Assembly (NCBI RefSeq): GCF_900187965.1
Contig: NZ_FZNL01000004.1
Coordinates: 192,251-256,250, forward strand
Reading direction: 5' to 3'
Source: Flavobacterium sp. ov086
Lineage (GTDB): Bacteria > Bacteroidota > Bacteroidia > Flavobacteriales > Flavobacteriaceae
DNA: 64,000 nucleotides
The notes beneath the pieces were generated by a model, which was given only the letters and a program-made list of their open reading frames with translations, searched no databases and was not told the DNA's origin. Below are positions 25,616 through 35,010 of the stretch, in pieces (the first letter of the stretch is position 1; every line of letters begins with the position of its first letter). The translations under genes were made by a program, and so were the position numbers.

Positions 25616-26480
25616 AGTGGTATTATTTATAAGAAGTGAAGACTTCTTTTCGTTTCAAACAAATTTAAAAAAAGCCCTTAGCATTATGATTCACGAGCGA
25701 TTTTATACTTCAATGAAAGCATAACGAATTACTATGAGAAAACGTATTGGATGTAATTAGTTTTAACACATAGTCCCGACGCTTCGGGCAATGTCATTAA
25801 GTTAAGAAAGAAACGATGAAATGATTTATGAAATTTGATTAACGATTTTTGATTTCAGATGTTTGAAACAGTGTAAAATCGACAATCTTAATATTTACCA
25901 GCATTAAATCAAAAATCAGCAATCGTTAATCTTCAATCTAAAATATCTTAACTTAATCACATTGCACTTAGGGATAGATTTTGTATGCGTAAAAAAGGTA
26001 TTTAATAAGTCCCATCGGGACGTTATATTTATAGAAATTTCAATCATTTTCAAAGAAGTCCATCGGGGTGACATTTAAATAATCAAAAGAAAAACAAAGA
26101 TAACGCTTCGCTGGAGCTAATTGAGTGAATGTGTTGTATTGGCTATAAATATTGCGCTTCTCAGGAACTTTTAATAATAAAGATATAAAAAATATAGATT
26201 TATTTTTTGAATTTGCTGTACAATTTCAGGATAAAGTAATTTCTATTAGGGATTTTAGTCAGCTACATATATATTTAAAAGAAGAGTTTAAATTATTTAG
26301 GAAAAGGTCTGAAGAAAAGTTTTGCAGATAAATTTTTCAATGAAGAAATTCGGTTATATTTATACCATTTTGAAGGCAAAATACTATGATTTAATGCATT
26401 ATTAGAAAGATTTCAATAATTGTTATCAATAACTGTCACAAAAAATAAAAAGAAGAGTCTTTAACTGAAAACCAATTTAT
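25616..26480. other. Long gene-poor region with mobile-type and palindromic elements
   Basis: 865 bases without an intact gene. It holds a MITE-like element (25788-25965), two GTCCCATCGGGAC-type palindromes (26009-26021 and about 26057-26072) and a short open stretch at about 26156-26329 that reads like protein (DIKNIDLFFEFAVQFQDKVI, then FKLFRKRSEEKF) but has no start codon and is not recognised. That stretch may be the end of a dead gene. The right end should hold the promoter of the serine hydrolase gene. Confidence 0.55.
25788..25965. mobile_element. MITE-like element with 19-bp inverted ends
   Basis: Left end GCAATGTCATTAAGTTAAG (25788-25806), right end CTTAACTTAATCACATTGC (25947-25965), inverted with one mismatch. 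Inside, GATTAACGATTTTTGATTT and AAATCAAAAATCAGCAATCG form a second inverted pair, so the 178 bases can fold into one long hairpin. No coding capacity. A second element with the same ends lies at 42877-43101. Confidence 0.7.
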
Positions 26481-27926
26481 ATGCTAAAATTATTTATTTC
26501 GCTTACAGCCTTATTATCCTTTACGCTTTCAAACGGACAGGAAAAAGCAAAGACAAAACAGACTATAAACACACAAATTGATCAGTATTTATCTGAGGTT
26601 GTTGGAAAATATAATATGCCGGGAATTGCCGTAGCAGTGATTCAAAACGGTAAAATTATCCACAGAAATAATTACGGAAAAGCAAACATTGAGAATGATG
26701 TTCCAGTATCTGATAAATCTGTTTTTAGAATTTATTCCCTGACAAAAGTGATTATTGTTACCGGAGCTTTTCAATTAATCGAGCAAAATAAATTAGCATT
26801 AGAAGATCCTATTTCAAAATACCTTCCGGATTTACCTTCAACCTGGAATTCTGTGCAGGTTAAACATTTAATGACACATTCTTCAGGACTTCCGGATATT
26901 GTAAATTACGAACAATTACCGGAAAAAGAAGCCAGAGAAAAAGTATTTGCCGATGCGATTCAGTTTGAGAAAGGCGCAAAATATGAGTACAATCAAACTA
27001 ATTTTTGGTTGCTTCAAAAAATTATTGAAACGATTAGCAAACAAGATATTGAAGCATTTATAATTGGAAATCAGTTTGCAAGTCAAGCTGCAAACAAAGG
27101 GATTTTGTTCTCTACAGATTCCAGGGATATTATTTTGAACAGAGTTACACCCTATAATAATTTTTCTGGAGGTAAGATGCAAATCGGACTTTCAAATAAC
27201 GGAAGTTATTTAAACAGTTGCAATGGTATTAATATTACTATGGATGAATTTATAGAATGGGATAATAAATTCAATCAAAATAAACTTATTAGTGAGAAAA
27301 CTAAAAAAACTATGTGGGAGTTATTTCCGTATACCAAAACAGATTACAAATTTACTTTTGGCTGGGATGAACGTGTTATAAACGGACATACATCTTATGG
27401 TTTTTCCGGTGGAAGAAGAGCAGCTTACAGAAATTTCCCAAAAGATAATCTGAGCATTATATTTCTGACAAACGGTATAGGAAGCGATGCTAATGTCGAA
27501 AATATAGTTAACCGTATTGCTTATTTTGTTGATAATGATATTATTGATTATAGTTTTACAGCTTATGAAACTTTATTGAAGACTGCAAAAGAGAATGTTT
27601 CAGACTTAAAAAACACATTTAATACTTTGAAAAAAGACTCAAAATATGCAAATGTTAATTTAGAGGAAAATCTTAATACAATTGGATATATACTTTTATA
27701 CGTGGATAAAAAATTGCCGGAAGCAGTTTCGGTTTTCAGTTTGAATGCCAAAGAATATCCTAAATCAAGCAATGTTTATGACAGTTTAGGAGAAGCATAT
27801 GAGGTAAATAAGGATATAAAAAATGCTATTGCGAGTTATACTAAAGCAGCTGAATTAAATACAGATCCTGGATATCAAACTAAAATTAGTTTGAAAATAA
27901 AGGAGCTAAAGGAACTTTTAAAATAA
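26481..27926 (+). CDS. Secreted beta-lactamase-fold serine hydrolase with C-terminal TPR
   Basis: 481 residues with signal peptide (LKLFISLTALLSFTLSNGQ). Penicillin-binding/class C-like domain: nucleophile in S86-L-T-K89, the second motif as Y170-N-Q (family usually Y-x-N), and a third motif near HTSYGFSGG. The C-terminal 110 residues hold a TPR-like stretch (AVSVFSLNAKEYPKSSNVYDSLGEAYEVNKDIKNAIASYTKAAELN), common in Bacteroidota members. Likely a periplasmic or outer-surface esterase or peptidase; the family does not allow a substrate call, and beta-lactam resistance should not be assumed. Monocistronic, ending at a strong bidirectional terminator. Confidence 0.88.
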   Translation: MLKLFISLTALLSFTLSNGQEKAKTKQTINTQIDQYLSEVVGKYNMPGIAVAVIQNGKIIHRNNYGKANIENDVPVSDKSVFRIYSLTKVIIVTGAFQLIEQNKLALEDPISKYLPDLPSTWNSVQVKHLMTHSSGLPDIVNYEQLPEKEAREKVFADAIQFEKGAKYEYNQTNFWLLQKIIETISKQDIEAFIIGNQFASQAANKGILFSTDSRDIILNRVTPYNNFSGGKMQIGLSNNGSYLNSCNGINITMDEFIEWDNKFNQNKLISEKTKKTMWELFPYTKTDYKFTFGWDERVINGHTSYGFSGGRRAAYRNFPKDNLSIIFLTNGIGSDANVENIVNRIAYFVDNDIIDYSFTAYETLLKTAKENVSDLKNTFNTLKKDSKYANVNLEENLNTIGYILLYVDKKLPEAVSVFSLNAKEYPKSSNVYDSLGEAYEVNKDIKNAIASYTKAAELNTDPGYQTKISLKIKELKELLK

Positions 27927-27955
27927 AACGAAATTTGGAAGATAAACTTTCTAAT

Positions 27956-27991
27956 AAAAAGCCTATTTCATTTGTTTGAAATAGGCTTTTA
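27956..27991. terminator. Bidirectional terminator between serine hydrolase and arsC genes
   Basis: AAAAAGCCTATTTCA (27956-27970) pairs with TGAAATAGGCTTTT (27977-27990) around a short loop, with A-run on the left and T-run on the right. Confidence 0.88.
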
Positions 27992-28009
27992 AAATTAATA
28001 TAACGACAA

Positions 28010-28420
28010 TTAAGAAATTTGTAATGTGCGACAATATTCTTTTATGATTTGTCTGACGCTTCTAAATTCCTCCATAATTTCCTCTTCGGTTCCTGTTGCT
28101 TTAGCAGGATCCGGAAAATTGTGATGCAGTTTTTCAGCCTTTGATGGAAAAAACGGACAGCGTTCTTTCGCATTGTCACAAACGGTAATTATAAGATCAA
28201 AATCTATGTTGTGATACTCATCAATATGATTTGAGGTGTGATTAGAAATATCAATACCATCTTCTTTCAGCGTTGCAATTGCTTTGGGATTTACACCGTG
28301 GGTTTCAACTCCGGCGCTGTAAATTTCGGCTTTGTCATCAAAAAAGTACCTCAAATAAGCCTCGGCAATTTGGCTTCTGCAACTGTTACCGGTGCAAAGC
28401 ACCAGAATTTTCTTTTTCAT
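28010..28420 (-). CDS. arsC: Arsenate reductase, thioredoxin-coupled (ArsC, low-molecular-weight phosphatase fold)
   Basis: 136 residues from ATG 28420; an in-frame start at 28495 would add 25 residues that do not belong to the family. The P-loop C9-TGNSC-R15 and the partner Cys pair in VCDNAKERCPFFPS (near 80-88) are the three redox cysteines of ArsC. The Asp general acid lies in HNFPDPAKATGTEEE. It reduces arsenate to arsenite in the cytosol. It is downstream of arsR and the DUF6428 gene on the same strand, but 430 bases with palindromic repeats intervene. No arsenite pump follows, so the exporter is elsewhere. Confidence 0.93.
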   Translation of the reverse strand: MKKKILVLCTGNSCRSQIAEAYLRYFFDDKAEIYSAGVETHGVNPKAIATLKEDGIDISNHTSNHIDEYHNIDFDLIITVCDNAKERCPFFPSKAEKLHHNFPDPAKATGTEEEIMEEFRSVRQIIKEYCRTLQIS

Positions 28421-28852
28421 AATTTTAAACGAATAACCAAATGATATTGATAATGCAAAACTTTGGATCAAAGCCAAAAATAACCTGCAATACAATAACA
28501 GATGTGGTGATAATAATTGGTTTTTTGTATTTAATTAATAGGTTGAACATAGACGAATCAAGGTTTGGAAGGTTGTAATTCAAGGTTTCATGGATTTTAT
28601 GTTGTGCCGTTAAGTATTAAATGTAGGTAGCTAATTTAGATTCAAAAGGTAAAAGCGTACCGTAGGTACGCAACATAACGATGCTTGTTGTGTACCTACG
28701 ACACGCTGGATTTAATTCCGCTTTATTTTTTTACCAACATTTAATGCCTAAAGGCACATTTTCTACTGCCATTATAATCGATTAGAATATTTCTCTAACA
28801 TCAACATTTCATGCCTAACGACACATTTCAATTCTTGATTCTACTATTATAA
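28421..28852. other. Repeat-filled gap inside the arsenic locus
   Basis: There is no gene. A long palindromic element (28654-28707) and two GCCTAA-type palindromes (about 28741-28758 and 28812-28828) lie here. The gap splits arsC from the two upstream arsenic genes, which in other Flavobacterium-type loci are usually close together. Confidence 0.6.
28654..28707. repeat. CCGTAGGTAC palindromic element
   Basis: AGCGTACCGTAGGTACGCAA (28654-28673) pairs with TTGTGTACCTACGACACGCT (28688-28707) with few mismatches, around a short centre TAACGATG. A shorter relative is at 13749-13786. Confidence 0.75.
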
Positions 28853-29326
28853 TTAACAACAACCTGAACCTGGCGAGCATGAGTTTGTTGAATCAGTATG
28901 TAGTTGAGTTAAGCTTATCTTCTGCTTTTCTGATGGAATCCCACAGGCATCTTGGGCTAAACAAGCTGTAGTTTTGCTTTTCAGGATGAAATTTTTACCA
29001 TTAAATTCTAAATCATATCTGCCAATGGTTTCGTTTTGATATTCAACTTCAATATTGAGATCTTCAATTTTTAGCTTTTCCTCAGAAAGATTAATGATAT
29101 GTAAAAGTTTGGCTGGTTTTAAGCGATGCTCATAATCATTGGCATTCCAAAGCTGAAAGTTTACTACTTTCTCGTGACGTATAACACCGCCGCAATCGAT
29201 AAAATCCTTACTACTCATTCCAACCTCTGTAACGTGGAAGTGTTCAGGGACAAAAGTTCCGTTTTCCAATTGAAATTCTACGTTTTCAAGCGTTGGAAGT
29301 ATGTTTTTAATGTCTGATAGTTTCAT
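28853..29326 (-). CDS. DUF6428 family protein of the arsenic locus
   Basis: 157 residues, cytosolic, function unknown. The sequence fits the small family found between arsR and arsC in Bacteroidota: EFQLENGTFVPEHFHVTEVG, DCGGVIRHEKVVNFQLWNANDYEHRL, then a strand-rich part. Cysteines sit in DCGG, TTACLAQDACG and the terminal SCSPGSGCC, all plausible thiol ligands for arsenite. Its own operator-like site (29346-29366) lies just upstream, so it may respond to ArsR separately. A role as arsenic-binding or buffering protein is only an inference from context and Cys content. Confidence 0.85.
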   Translation of the reverse strand: MKLSDIKNILPTLENVEFQLENGTFVPEHFHVTEVGMSSKDFIDCGGVIRHEKVVNFQLWNANDYEHRLKPAKLLHIINLSEEKLKIEDLNIEVEYQNETIGRYDLEFNGKNFILKSKTTACLAQDACGIPSEKQKISLTQLHTDSTNSCSPGSGCC

Positions 29327-29345
29327 TGTTTTTTATTTTATAGTT

Positions 29346-29366
29346 ATAATGCAATATTGCGATATA
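29346..29366. promoter_or_regulatory. ArsR-type operator before the DUF6428 gene
   Basis: ATAATGCAATATTGCGATATA carries the same core GCAATATT-CGATAT as the fuller palindrome upstream of arsR (29725-29746), in the same orientation relative to the genes. Confidence 0.6.
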
Positions 29367-29384
29367 GGAAATTAAAAAAATGCT

Positions 29385-29711
29385 TTAGCAACATTTTTGA
29401 TCTTTTGTAACAGTAATAATATTGGTGAAATATGCTTTTAAAACATCAAAAGTTTCTTCATTAATGCAATAACAAATCGCATTTCCTTCGATATTTCCTT
29501 TTATAAGTCCGGCATTTTTTAGTTCTTTAAGATGTTGAGAAACCGTAGGTTGTGCGAGCGGTAATTCGTTTACAATGTCACCACAAATACATTCATTGAC
29601 TTTCAAAAGGTATTCAATAATAGCAATTCTCGCAGGATGTCCTAATGCTTTGGCAATAGTTGCTATCTGATTTTGTTTATCCGTAAAGTGTTCGGTTTTA
29701 GTTGCTCCCAT
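29385..29711 (-). CDS. arsR: ArsR/SmtB family repressor
   Basis: 108 residues, winged helix. ALGHPARIAIIEYLL is the typical N-terminal helix. NECICGDIVNELPLAQPTVSQHLKELKNAGLI holds the C-x-C inducer motif followed by the recognition helix, and GNAICYCINEE is the wing. The C-terminal KCC may add ligands. It should repress its own operon and release on arsenite or antimonite. A near-perfect 22-bp palindrome lies 14 bases upstream of its start codon, and a second copy lies between it and the next gene. Confidence 0.93.
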   Translation of the reverse strand: MGATKTEHFTDKQNQIATIAKALGHPARIAIIEYLLKVNECICGDIVNELPLAQPTVSQHLKELKNAGLIKGNIEGNAICYCINEETFDVLKAYFTNIITVTKDQKCC

Positions 29712-29724
29712 TATACTATATTTT

Positions 29725-29746
29725 AATATCGCAATATTACGATATT
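29725..29746. promoter_or_regulatory. ArsR operator palindrome before arsR
   Basis: AATATCGCAATATTACGATATT differs from its own reverse complement at only two positions (the GCAATATTA centre). Its place directly upstream of arsR and the second copy at 29346-29366 make autoregulation likely. Confidence 0.78.
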
Positions 29747-29877
29747 AAATTTAAAATGAAAAATATTTTAACTTTTTTATATAATAGAAACCATATAAGT
29801 GATTTAAGTCAAGCGTAATGTAATTTTTTTTACATGAACTTATATCACTTATATAGTAAAGAAAACAGATAACAATC

Positions 29878-31230
29878 TTAAAATGTTTGTTTATTGTTTT
29901 TGAAATTTATCCATCCAAAACCAATTAATAAAATATTGAAAATTAATAATGGTAAAAGAGCTTTTGCAAAGTTTATTTGTGACGAATCACTGAATGTTTC
30001 GACCTTAAATTTTGTCCAGTTTTGTTTATCGACAGGGGCATTATCAAATATTTTGGGATAGAAATACAAACGCATTTTTTCGTGGAATTGTTTGGTTTCT
30101 TTCAAGAATAAAAGCTGATTTCCTAAGTCAGATTTGGCAATTTCATTTAGTTGAATTTGAGCATGTAATGTTGGGATAAATTTTGCAATCGTTTGACTGG
30201 CTTTGTTTCGTTGTTCCAGTTTATTTTCTAACTCCTGAGATTGTCTTGCCGAATCGTCGTCTCCTGCTTGTTGCATCGCATAATACCAAAGCCAGCTGAA
30301 TTCGGTGTTTGGCAAAGGATAATGCTTAAATTGTGGATAATGATGGTAGAATTTATCCATTGTAATTTTTTTATCCATGTCCCACTTTTCATGATAAGCA
30401 TTTCTTTGTTTCACCGTTAATTCTAAAGCCTCGGGAATTGGGTATTTATTGACAATATAAGTATTGATTGTTGCCGGCAAAATAATGATCAAGAACAACC
30501 AAATTGTTAATAAAATAACAGCATTGAAGTTTGAGTTTTTCTGTAAGGAAACAATAAAAAAGCAAGCACTAAACCAAAAAAGAATATACAGAATACCAAT
30601 TATGTAAAACGTTAGAAGTGATTGGTCAAATGGGATTTTTAAAAGTAAAATGGCAGCAACAAGTACAATCGTTAATACTGTAATTAAACTTAAAATTCGG
30701 ATATTGAATAGTTTAAGAATATATAAAAAAGTGTTTTGACTTTGCGTGGCGACAATTTTCCAGGTTCCACTTTCTTTTTCTTCCGAAACCAGATTATACG
30801 AAAAAGCAATAATCAAAAGAGGAAAGAGATAGATCAATACGAAACTAAAGTCAAGATTTCCGGACAAAAGGTTATTCGGATTATTGAGTTCTGAGTCATA
30901 TTTCTGAGCTTCCAGACCACGAATCGTAACACTTTGAATCGACGGATTTATATCGCGCTGACCAATTGACAAGCTGTTTATTGGAAGCGTTTTATTGACC
31001 AATGAAAATTTGATATAATAGAGTAGAAGTCCAATTTCGTCTTTATGAAAGGCAGCATTTCTTGCAATATGTTCTTTTTGATATATTGCAGCTTGAGTAA
31101 TATTGTTTTGCTGTTTCTGTTGAAATTGCTGCCCGATTAATAAACTTATGAAACAGATTATTAAAAGGAATATCAGTCCAATTTTGGTTCCCTTTGACCG
31201 AATGAAATTTTTAAAAAGTAGTGTTAACAT
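29878..31230 (-). CDS. ABC-2-type permease (DUF3526 type), second of two
   Basis: 450 residues from ATG 31230, which lies one base after the upstream stop; a start at 31260 would overlap that gene and is less likely. Membrane helix at 12-31 (IGLIFLLIICFISLLIG), a long periplasmic part to about 120, then helices in LIYLFPLLIIAFSYN, ILSLITVLTIVLVAAILLL, TFYIIGILYILFWFSACF and VILLTIWLFLIIILPA, and a last helix near the C-terminus. VSEEKESGTWKIVATQS is the conserved cytosolic loop of ABC-2 permeases. It pairs with the similar permease upstream and the ATPase at 35011-35706. Exporters of this type include the NosY group; the cargo here is unknown. Confidence 0.85.
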   Translation of the reverse strand: MLTLLFKNFIRSKGTKIGLIFLLIICFISLLIGQQFQQKQQNNITQAAIYQKEHIARNAAFHKDEIGLLLYYIKFSLVNKTLPINSLSIGQRDINPSIQSVTIRGLEAQKYDSELNNPNNLLSGNLDFSFVLIYLFPLLIIAFSYNLVSEEKESGTWKIVATQSQNTFLYILKLFNIRILSLITVLTIVLVAAILLLKIPFDQSLLTFYIIGILYILFWFSACFFIVSLQKNSNFNAVILLTIWLFLIIILPATINTYIVNKYPIPEALELTVKQRNAYHEKWDMDKKITMDKFYHHYPQFKHYPLPNTEFSWLWYYAMQQAGDDDSARQSQELENKLEQRNKASQTIAKFIPTLHAQIQLNEIAKSDLGNQLLFLKETKQFHEKMRLYFYPKIFDNAPVDKQNWTKFKVETFSDSSQINFAKALLPLLIFNILLIGFGWINFKNNKQTF

Positions 31231-31231
31231 A

Positions 31232-32683
31232 TTAGATGGCTTTAAGGTTTTTGGCTGCAATTCGAATAAGTATAAAGAGCATAATAATCCAGAGAATAAT
31301 AGAAATAACAGAGAGAATCTCAGATTTTAGAACATCGATAATTCCTTTAGGCTGATAATGAAATTCGGCTAAATCGGCCCAATGTTCCTTGCCAATAGTT
31401 AAAGGTTTATCAGTTGGTTTTGGCTTATTATTACTGATGTATTTTACCTGCAAAGCGTTCATTTTTTGTGCCATAGTGTAGCGATAAGTTTCAGCTTGTT
31501 TTTGGAAATCGATATACGAATCATAATCCGTATTGGATAATCCCATAGATAAATTCTTTATGGCGATGTACGGATTTATAAAAGAAATTGTTTTTGAAAA
31601 ACTGTTTTGCTTTTCATAAACCTTCAATAAGTTTTCTAAATGCTGATTGTATATTCTAGAACTTATTTTCTCTCCTTCGGTCATAATAAAACCCGAATAA
31701 TTAAAGGGAAGTTTTTGTACCGAATCGACTTTGTAAACGTTCAATAACGAATCTTTAATGGCTTTATAATGCAAATCATTTGGATTATGACTATCACCTT
31801 GTTTCAGGATATCTTTTTCGATATCGCTGTTGAATTGTATTTTAGACGGCGTTTCATAAATATAAGCACCAATTGCCTGAGTGGTTCTAGGCAGAATAAT
31901 CGTGAAAACCAGCCAAATTCCGATCAATGAAACTAATGCTTTTTTGGATGTTTTGCTTAGCGCCGAAATCAAAACTGCAATGACACAAAAGAATATCAGA
32001 TATATAAAATGAAACAAAATAAACAATATCATTTTGATAGTTTCATCGGCAGAGACAGTAAAATCCTGAAGCAATAACCATATAAAAACAAGAACAATAA
32101 TGGTTGGAAAAAAAAGCAGCATAATAATACTGGCGATTCCTAATATTTTGCCTGTTAGAAGTTGTTTCCAATTGATTCCCTGGCTTAAAAGTAGTTTTAG
32201 GGTTCCGTTTTCCCTTTCGGCTGCGACCGAATTAAATCCAAGAAAAAAGATCATTAAAGGCAATAAAACCTGTAAAACCATAGCAATACTGATTTCTCCA
32301 AAACGAAGCATACTATTCGAGAATCCGGCCTCAGAGAAATTGGCTGTATTTTGTTTGTGTGCTTCAAGAAAAATAGCATTCCCGAAAAACGGTTCCATTC
32401 CGAATTCAAAAACACTTAATGGGGCACTTTTTCTAAAGGCAAAGTTTCCGTAATGAGCCATTCTATGCGGGTTTTTATCCGGATTGTTAAGCCAGTCTTT
32501 GCGGGATTCGTGTTGGTATTTTTCGCTGGTTTGGTTTTGAGTCATATAATTTTCCCAACCTGAAAAGGTTGCATAGAGTAAAATCAAAGCAATAAAAAGC
32601 GTGATGATAAAGACAGCTGTATTTTTAAAAACTGAATTCCTGAGATGTTTGGCGATTAAAATTTCTATGTGTAATGATTTCAT
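31232..32683 (-). CDS. ABC-2-type permease (DUF3526 type), first of two
   Basis: 483 residues. Helix 1 TAVFIITLFIALILLYATFSG, a large periplasmic loop, then helices (ISIAMVLQVLLPLMIFFLGF; IMLLFFPTIIVLVFIWLLL; MILFILFHFIYLIFFCVIAVLI; VSLIGIWLVFTIILP) and the cytosolic loop VAAERENGTLKLLLSQGINW, the counterpart of the loop in the downstream permease. The two proteins share layout and probably form a heterodimeric channel. Five bases separate it from the TonB receptor stop, so the outer-membrane and inner-membrane parts are made together. Confidence 0.85.
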   Translation of the reverse strand: MKSLHIEILIAKHLRNSVFKNTAVFIITLFIALILLYATFSGWENYMTQNQTSEKYQHESRKDWLNNPDKNPHRMAHYGNFAFRKSAPLSVFEFGMEPFFGNAIFLEAHKQNTANFSEAGFSNSMLRFGEISIAMVLQVLLPLMIFFLGFNSVAAERENGTLKLLLSQGINWKQLLTGKILGIASIIMLLFFPTIIVLVFIWLLLQDFTVSADETIKMILFILFHFIYLIFFCVIAVLISALSKTSKKALVSLIGIWLVFTIILPRTTQAIGAYIYETPSKIQFNSDIEKDILKQGDSHNPNDLHYKAIKDSLLNVYKVDSVQKLPFNYSGFIMTEGEKISSRIYNQHLENLLKVYEKQNSFSKTISFINPYIAIKNLSMGLSNTDYDSYIDFQKQAETYRYTMAQKMNALQVKYISNNKPKPTDKPLTIGKEHWADLAEFHYQPKGIIDVLKSEILSVISIILWIIMLFILIRIAAKNLKAI

Positions 32684-32688
32684 ACCAA

Positions 32689-34977
32689 TTAGAATTTATA
32701 AGTTACGGTAAGGCTATAATTTCTGGGAGCTCCGGGAAATAATCTCAAATAATTTTGCGCACCCAACCAATAGGTTTTATTGAATAAATTACCTGCATTA
32801 AGTGCAATTTGCATGTTGCTTTTGTTGGGTTTGTAATATAAAGCGGCATCAAAAACAGTAAAATCAGGAAGTGTGAAAGCTCTTGTAAACCAAGGTACTT
32901 TACTGCTTTGATATTGCATTCCGAAACCAACTCCCAAATCTTTTAGAACCGAATCTGAGTTGAAGTTGTAGCGTGTCCATAAATTGGCGCTGTTTTTTGG
33001 TGTATTTTGTTTTCTGGCACCAATTAACGTCGGATCACGATCGTTTGTAATTTTGGCATCGATATAACTGTAGGAAACGTTTATTTGCCAGTCGGCGGTG
33101 ATATAACCCGCTAAATCGCACTCAAAACCACGACTTCTTTCAGCGCCTCTTGTGACCAATAAATCCGGATTTGCAGGATCATTAGCATTCATCAAAATAT
33201 TGCGCTGATTGATTTCGTAAACTGCTGCATTAAAACTCATCGAGTTATTGAAGAAAGTCGCTTTTAATCCCACTTCTTTCAAATTACTTTCAAGCGGATC
33301 AAATAGACTTCCGGCGGGTAAAGTTCCCGTTTGCGGCATTAAAGTCACTGTGTTAGATTGCGGTTGATAACCCTCAAGATAAGTGGTATAAACATTGATC
33401 TCGCTGTTAATGGCATAAGTAAGCCCCACACGTGGTAATAAAGCCGTCTTTTTGACCTTCAATTCATTGTTTGATTCATAATTGGTAATGTCTTCAAACC
33501 ATTCGTTTCTCAAACCCAGTAAAAAAGTAAATTTTTCCCATTGAATCTGATCCTGAATGTAAATAGCATTTGTTGTCGTTAATGCCGATGGCAATGCTGT
33601 TCTAACATTTAGTGTATAATCTTCAGGACTTGTTAGCTTATAAGAGGGATTGTTTAAATTAAAATAATTGACATTGGGTTTGGGTAAAACGACGCCGTCA
33701 ACAGTTGTAGTTTGGTAATTGGCGGCGTTTGCCGGAACAAAAGTACTTGCAACAGTTCCGTCTTTTAGTAAATAGCCTCTTGCTGCATTTTGTCCACCGC
33801 CTTTGGTTTTGTTCCAACTGCTTAAATCGTAGCCTGCCAGTAATTTATGTCTGAGTTTTCCGGTCTTTAAATCAAAATTAAAATAGGTACTCAGATTGTC
33901 AACGTCCCAATATTGCTGACGTTGCACAAATTGCATCATTGCCAGACTTGTAACGGGTTTATTGTTCATATCAACCGCAAAAGCATTTGTAGTCCTGTGT
34001 TCCTGAAGATTTTCGGTCCAGGTTTGTTTCATGTATTGCGCATTAAAACCAATTTTAGAATTGAATTTATGAGCAAAATTCGTCATCAAAATCATTTCTT
34101 TCGATTTAAAAAAATCACTCGGAGCGCCAAGATTCAGGCTAATTGGCGTTTGGTTTAAATTCGTAACTCCGGCAACAGCGCCAAAAATGGGCTGACCACG
34201 ATCGAGTGTCCCAGTCATGTTGCTTAAAATTAATTCGGTATTGATAGCAGTTTTTTCATTCGGAATATAACTGAACGATGGAGAGATCAAAAAAGATTTA
34301 TTACTCACTAAGTCTCTGAATGATTTTGCTTCCTGATAGGCACCGTTTACACGGTATAACAGGGTTTTAGATTCGTTGAGAGGTCCCGTAAAATCTAAGG
34401 TTCCACGTAGCGTACTAAAACTTCCAACGCTCAAACTCACTTCTTTTCGGTCAACTGCCAAAGGTTTTTTAGTAACCAAATTGATGCTTCCGCCGGGATC
34501 TACGGATGAAAATGTGGCACTCGACGGACCTTTGATAACTTCGACACGCTCAATATTATTGGTCAAGGGCTGTAGAAAGTAATATTGGCGTGTTCGCATT
34601 CCGTTTACAATCTGACCTTCTTCGTTTTGACTAATGCCACGAATCGTATATTGATTGTAATAACTCGCCGGAATTACTCCGCTGGCCATTTTTACGGCAT
34701 CGGCAAGATAAAAAGCACCTTTGTCTGCAATTAATTCCTTAGTGATAGTTGAAATAGATTGTGGAATATCTTTGTTAAGCGCCGCAGTTTTTGTCGCTGC
34801 AAAAGAATAATCGCTGTTGTATTTTTTTGTCGAACGGCCAATGATTTCAACGGTTTGCAGTTCATTTCGCTTAATAGAATCGGAAGCAATACTATCTTTT
34901 GTTTTTTTGTTAACCGTTTGAGATTGTAAAAATTGTGAACTGCTGAATAATAATATATAAAAAATTAAGTGTTTCAT
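32689..34977 (-). CDS. TonB-dependent receptor of the siderophore type
   Basis: 762 residues from ATG 34977 (signal peptide KHLIFYILLFSSSQFLQSQ; the frame is open to a start at 35004 but that adds nine residues before the signal). Plug domain: RNELQTVEIIGRS near the TonB-box region, DIPQSISTITKELIADKGA, IRGISQNEEGQIVNGMR and VEVIKGPSSATFSSVDPGGSINLVTKKPL. The rest is a 22-strand barrel ending RNYSLTVTYKF. The plug wording matches ferric-siderophore receptors, yet no siderophore uptake genes adjoin it: the operon partners are an ABC-2 ATPase and two export-type permeases, so the ligand may be a metal complex other than a classic siderophore. Confidence 0.92.
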   Translation of the reverse strand: MKHLIFYILLFSSSQFLQSQTVNKKTKDSIASDSIKRNELQTVEIIGRSTKKYNSDYSFAATKTAALNKDIPQSISTITKELIADKGAFYLADAVKMASGVIPASYYNQYTIRGISQNEEGQIVNGMRTRQYYFLQPLTNNIERVEVIKGPSSATFSSVDPGGSINLVTKKPLAVDRKEVSLSVGSFSTLRGTLDFTGPLNESKTLLYRVNGAYQEAKSFRDLVSNKSFLISPSFSYIPNEKTAINTELILSNMTGTLDRGQPIFGAVAGVTNLNQTPISLNLGAPSDFFKSKEMILMTNFAHKFNSKIGFNAQYMKQTWTENLQEHRTTNAFAVDMNNKPVTSLAMMQFVQRQQYWDVDNLSTYFNFDLKTGKLRHKLLAGYDLSSWNKTKGGGQNAARGYLLKDGTVASTFVPANAANYQTTTVDGVVLPKPNVNYFNLNNPSYKLTSPEDYTLNVRTALPSALTTTNAIYIQDQIQWEKFTFLLGLRNEWFEDITNYESNNELKVKKTALLPRVGLTYAINSEINVYTTYLEGYQPQSNTVTLMPQTGTLPAGSLFDPLESNLKEVGLKATFFNNSMSFNAAVYEINQRNILMNANDPANPDLLVTRGAERSRGFECDLAGYITADWQINVSYSYIDAKITNDRDPTLIGARKQNTPKNSANLWTRYNFNSDSVLKDLGVGFGMQYQSSKVPWFTRAFTLPDFTVFDAALYYKPNKSNMQIALNAGNLFNKTYWLGAQNYLRLFPGAPRNYSLTVTYKF

Positions 34978-35010
34978 TTTTTGGGTTGGATTAGAAAATG
35001 CCATTTCCTT

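Noticed and set aside
26156..26329. Protein-like open stretch before the serine hydrolase gene
   Set aside because: No start codon, less than 60 residues, no recognised family; it may be the end of a dead gene but cannot be supported as a gene.
26481..27926. Beta-lactamase conferring resistance
   Set aside because: The fold is shared by esterases and peptidases, the second motif is Y-N-Q rather than Y-x-N and a TPR tail is present; a resistance role is not supported.
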